Assembly (NCBI GenBank): GCA_020796225.1
Contig: CM036762.1
Location: 49,629,407 to 49,693,406, forward strand
Source: Arion vulgaris
Lineage: Eukaryota; Mollusca; Gastropoda; Stylommatophora; Arionidae
Direction: 5' to 3'
Length of the DNA stretch: 64,000 nt
Both the position numbers and the translations under genes were made by a program. The notes beneath the pieces were generated by a model. The model had not been told where the DNA came from, ran no database searches, and saw nothing but the letters and a program-made list of their open reading frames with translations. How positions within the stretch are numbered: position 1 is the stretch's first letter; every line of letters begins with the position of its first letter. This document shows positions 62,478-64,000 of this stretch, in pieces.

Positions 62478-62775
62478 TTGTATCAATTCTAACATATGCC
62501 AGCGAGAGTTGTTGTATCAATTCTAACATGCCAGCAAGAGTTGTTGTATCAATTCTAACATATGCCAGCGAGAGTTGTTGTATCAATTCTAACATGCCAG
62601 CAAGAGTTGTTGTAGCAATTCTAACATATGCCAGCGAGAGTTGTTGTATCAATTCTAACATATGCCAGCGAGAGTTGTTTCAATTCTAACATATGTCAGC
62701 GAGAGTTGTTGTATCAATTCTAACATGCCAGCAGAGTTGTTGTATCAATTCTAACATATGCCAGCGAGAGTTGGA
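62478..62775. repeat. Tandem repeat, 32/34-bp alternating units, about 9 copies
   Basis: Units contain GTTGTATCAATTCTAACAT and then either ATGCCAGCGAGA or GCCAGCAAGA, so two unit lengths alternate at first. One unit has lost part of its start (GTTGTTTCAATTC). Recent expansion; no gene. Confidence 0.88.
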
Positions 62776-62814
62776 TAATGGCTAAAGATGTAGAAAGTAA
62801 TCAATCAATCAATC

Positions 62815-64000
62815 AACTGTCATGCCTGCCGGCGTAGGCGATCCTGTCTCTCCACAACTCTCTCTGCTTGGTGCATATAATCAGTTATGACGGCGATCTT
62901 GTGTCGAACCATGATGTCAGGCCATCCAGCATCTTCTCCCTCTGTCTTCCACGATCTGTCCTTCCCTGAATTTTACCTGTTATTATCAAATGTTCTAAAT
63001 CTTCTCTTCGCATTATATGCCCGAAGAACCTTGATTGTCGGATTCTTATTCTTTTGATGTTTCTTTGTGTGCAGGCCTGATTTAAAACCTCCTCATTTGT
63101 TTTCTTCGCTGTCCATGAATTTTTCAGCATTCTTCTGTAAAACCACATCTCTGTTGCTTCCAATGATCATATTAATTGTTTATTCATTGCCCATGATTCG
63201 CTGCCATACAGAAGTGTTGGATCAATATAGCACTGGAGTATTCGTTTTCGCAATGTCATTAGTAGATAACTCACACATAGTGTGTTTTTCATTTTCATAA
63301 AAGATGATTTCGCTTGAGCTATTATACTTCTAATCTCTGTTTTATACCTGCCATCTGATGTCAAGAGTGTTCCCAGGTACTTGAATCGATGGACTTGTTT
63401 CAGTGTTGGGTTATTTATGTTGATATTACATATTGCTTTTCCTGTTTCTTGGGAAAAAACCATAACCTCTGTTTTCTTTATATTCATGCTTAATCCTTTC
63501 TTTTCACTTTCTCTAATATGTCTATCAGTTCTTGTAGATCTTGTTCACTTGTAGCCATGAGAATTGAGTCATCAGCGTATCTTAGGTTGTTCACGTTTTG
63601 TCCGGCGACTGTTATTCCTTTCTTTTCTTCTATATGACGCACGATGTTTTCGCTGTATAGGTTGAACAGGTCTGGTGAGAGTACGCATTCTTGTCTTACC
63701 CATAATTGTATCTCCTGGTAGTTTCCACACTGATTCTCTAGTCTTATAGCTGCACTTTGTTGCCAGTACATATTCTTGATCAGTCTAAGATCTTTCCCAT
63801 CAACGTTTATACTTTCTAACATCCTAATTATTTTTTCCCTGTTTTACTTATCAAAAGTTTTTGTCCAACTTCATTTCTATTGATCTTTCCATTATTGTTC
63901 TTATTGTGTATATTGCGTTCTTTGTTCACCTGCGTTAAAATAAGCCACATTGTTCTTCCATAACTTCTGGTCTTATTTTGTTTCTTACCCTTCTCATGAT
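62815..64000 (-). mobile_element. RTE/L2-like LINE, RT to 3' end (runs off the window)
   Basis: On the minus strand from the window edge: RRVRNKIRPEVMEEQCGLF, then NAIYTIRTIMERSIEMKLD (about 63,990-63,850). [20 protein letters not shown], motif [18 protein letters not shown] (G to E change) and motif [16 protein letters not shown] follow (63,822-63,540). The thumb is VHRFKYLGTLLTSDG, DPTLLYGSESWAMN. The C-terminus EMWFYRRMLKNSWTAKKTNE ends with RSRFFGHIMRRE at about 62,885. Frameshifts separate the parts. The 3' end recurs at 32,606-32,680. Confidence 0.87.
63490..63822 (-). pseudogene. LINE reverse transcriptase fragment, motifs B and C
   Basis: A 110-codon open frame. [20 protein letters not shown] is motif B with Glu in place of the conserved Gly, and [20 protein letters not shown] is motif C with both Asp. 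The upstream motif A region (expected near 63,840) is damaged. Confidence 0.83.

Overview
This window is eukaryotic (metazoan) DNA. It is AT-rich, has no bacterial-style operons, and is packed with animal-type transposable elements. Its only clearly intact genes are intronless rhodopsin-class GPCRs of 307-310 residues. The repeat mix (Penelope-like elements, I-type and RTE/L2-type LINEs, hAT, Tc1/mariner-like elements, tRNA-SINE) fits an invertebrate, possibly a lophotrochozoan such as a mollusc. The phylum is an inference and is not proven by anything I can see.

Backbone: a tandem array of GPCR genes, all on the + strand, at 8.7 (G1), 17.5 (G2), 20.9 (G3), 24.9 (G4, broken by three frameshifts), 28.2 (G5), 38.8 (G6), 43.1 (G7) and 58.6 kb (G8). 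Each sits in a duplicated unit. The unit has a conserved 5' block of about 600-700 bp, the single-exon ORF, a conserved 3' flank, a 53-bp satellite kept in some units, and a further conserved spacer. A ninth unit is a ghost: its 5' block is scattered between about 47.5 and 56.6 kb, split by transposons, and its coding sequence is deleted. The receptors have N1.50, D2.50, an E-R-Y motif and W4.50. They lack Cys3.25, Pro5.50, the TM6 CWxP and the TM7 NPxxY.

Between the genes lie nested mobile elements. A Penelope-like element is at 1-2.6 kb, with a second copy at 14.8-16.3 kb and a tail at 40.9 kb. I-type LINEs with RNase H are at 2.6-5.6, 7.3-7.9, 23.3, 26-27.5, 33.7-35.6, 56.6-57.9 and 60.6-61.5 kb. 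RTE/L2-like LINE bodies or tails are at 19.9, 24.0, 29.2-33.7, 36.4, 37.7, 41.2, 55.7, 61.7 and 62.8-64 kb. Two hAT copies (12.93-14.26 and 50.64-55.57 kb) have 8-bp target duplications. A cluster of Tc1/mariner-superfamily elements at 44.26-55.60 kb has an unusually long D-to-E spacing. A tRNA-derived SINE is at 60.8-61.15 kb.

The most striking non-gene structure is a set of minisatellites born inside transposon coding sequence. A 37-bp unit is repeated exactly 65 times inside a LINE (29,808-32,212) and a 44-bp unit exactly 64 times inside a hAT transposase (50,731-53,546). Smaller examples affect an RT motif B region, an RNase H domain and the last codons of GPCR G8. All positions and alignments were read by eye, so boundaries of old elements are approximate unless a target-site duplication is cited.
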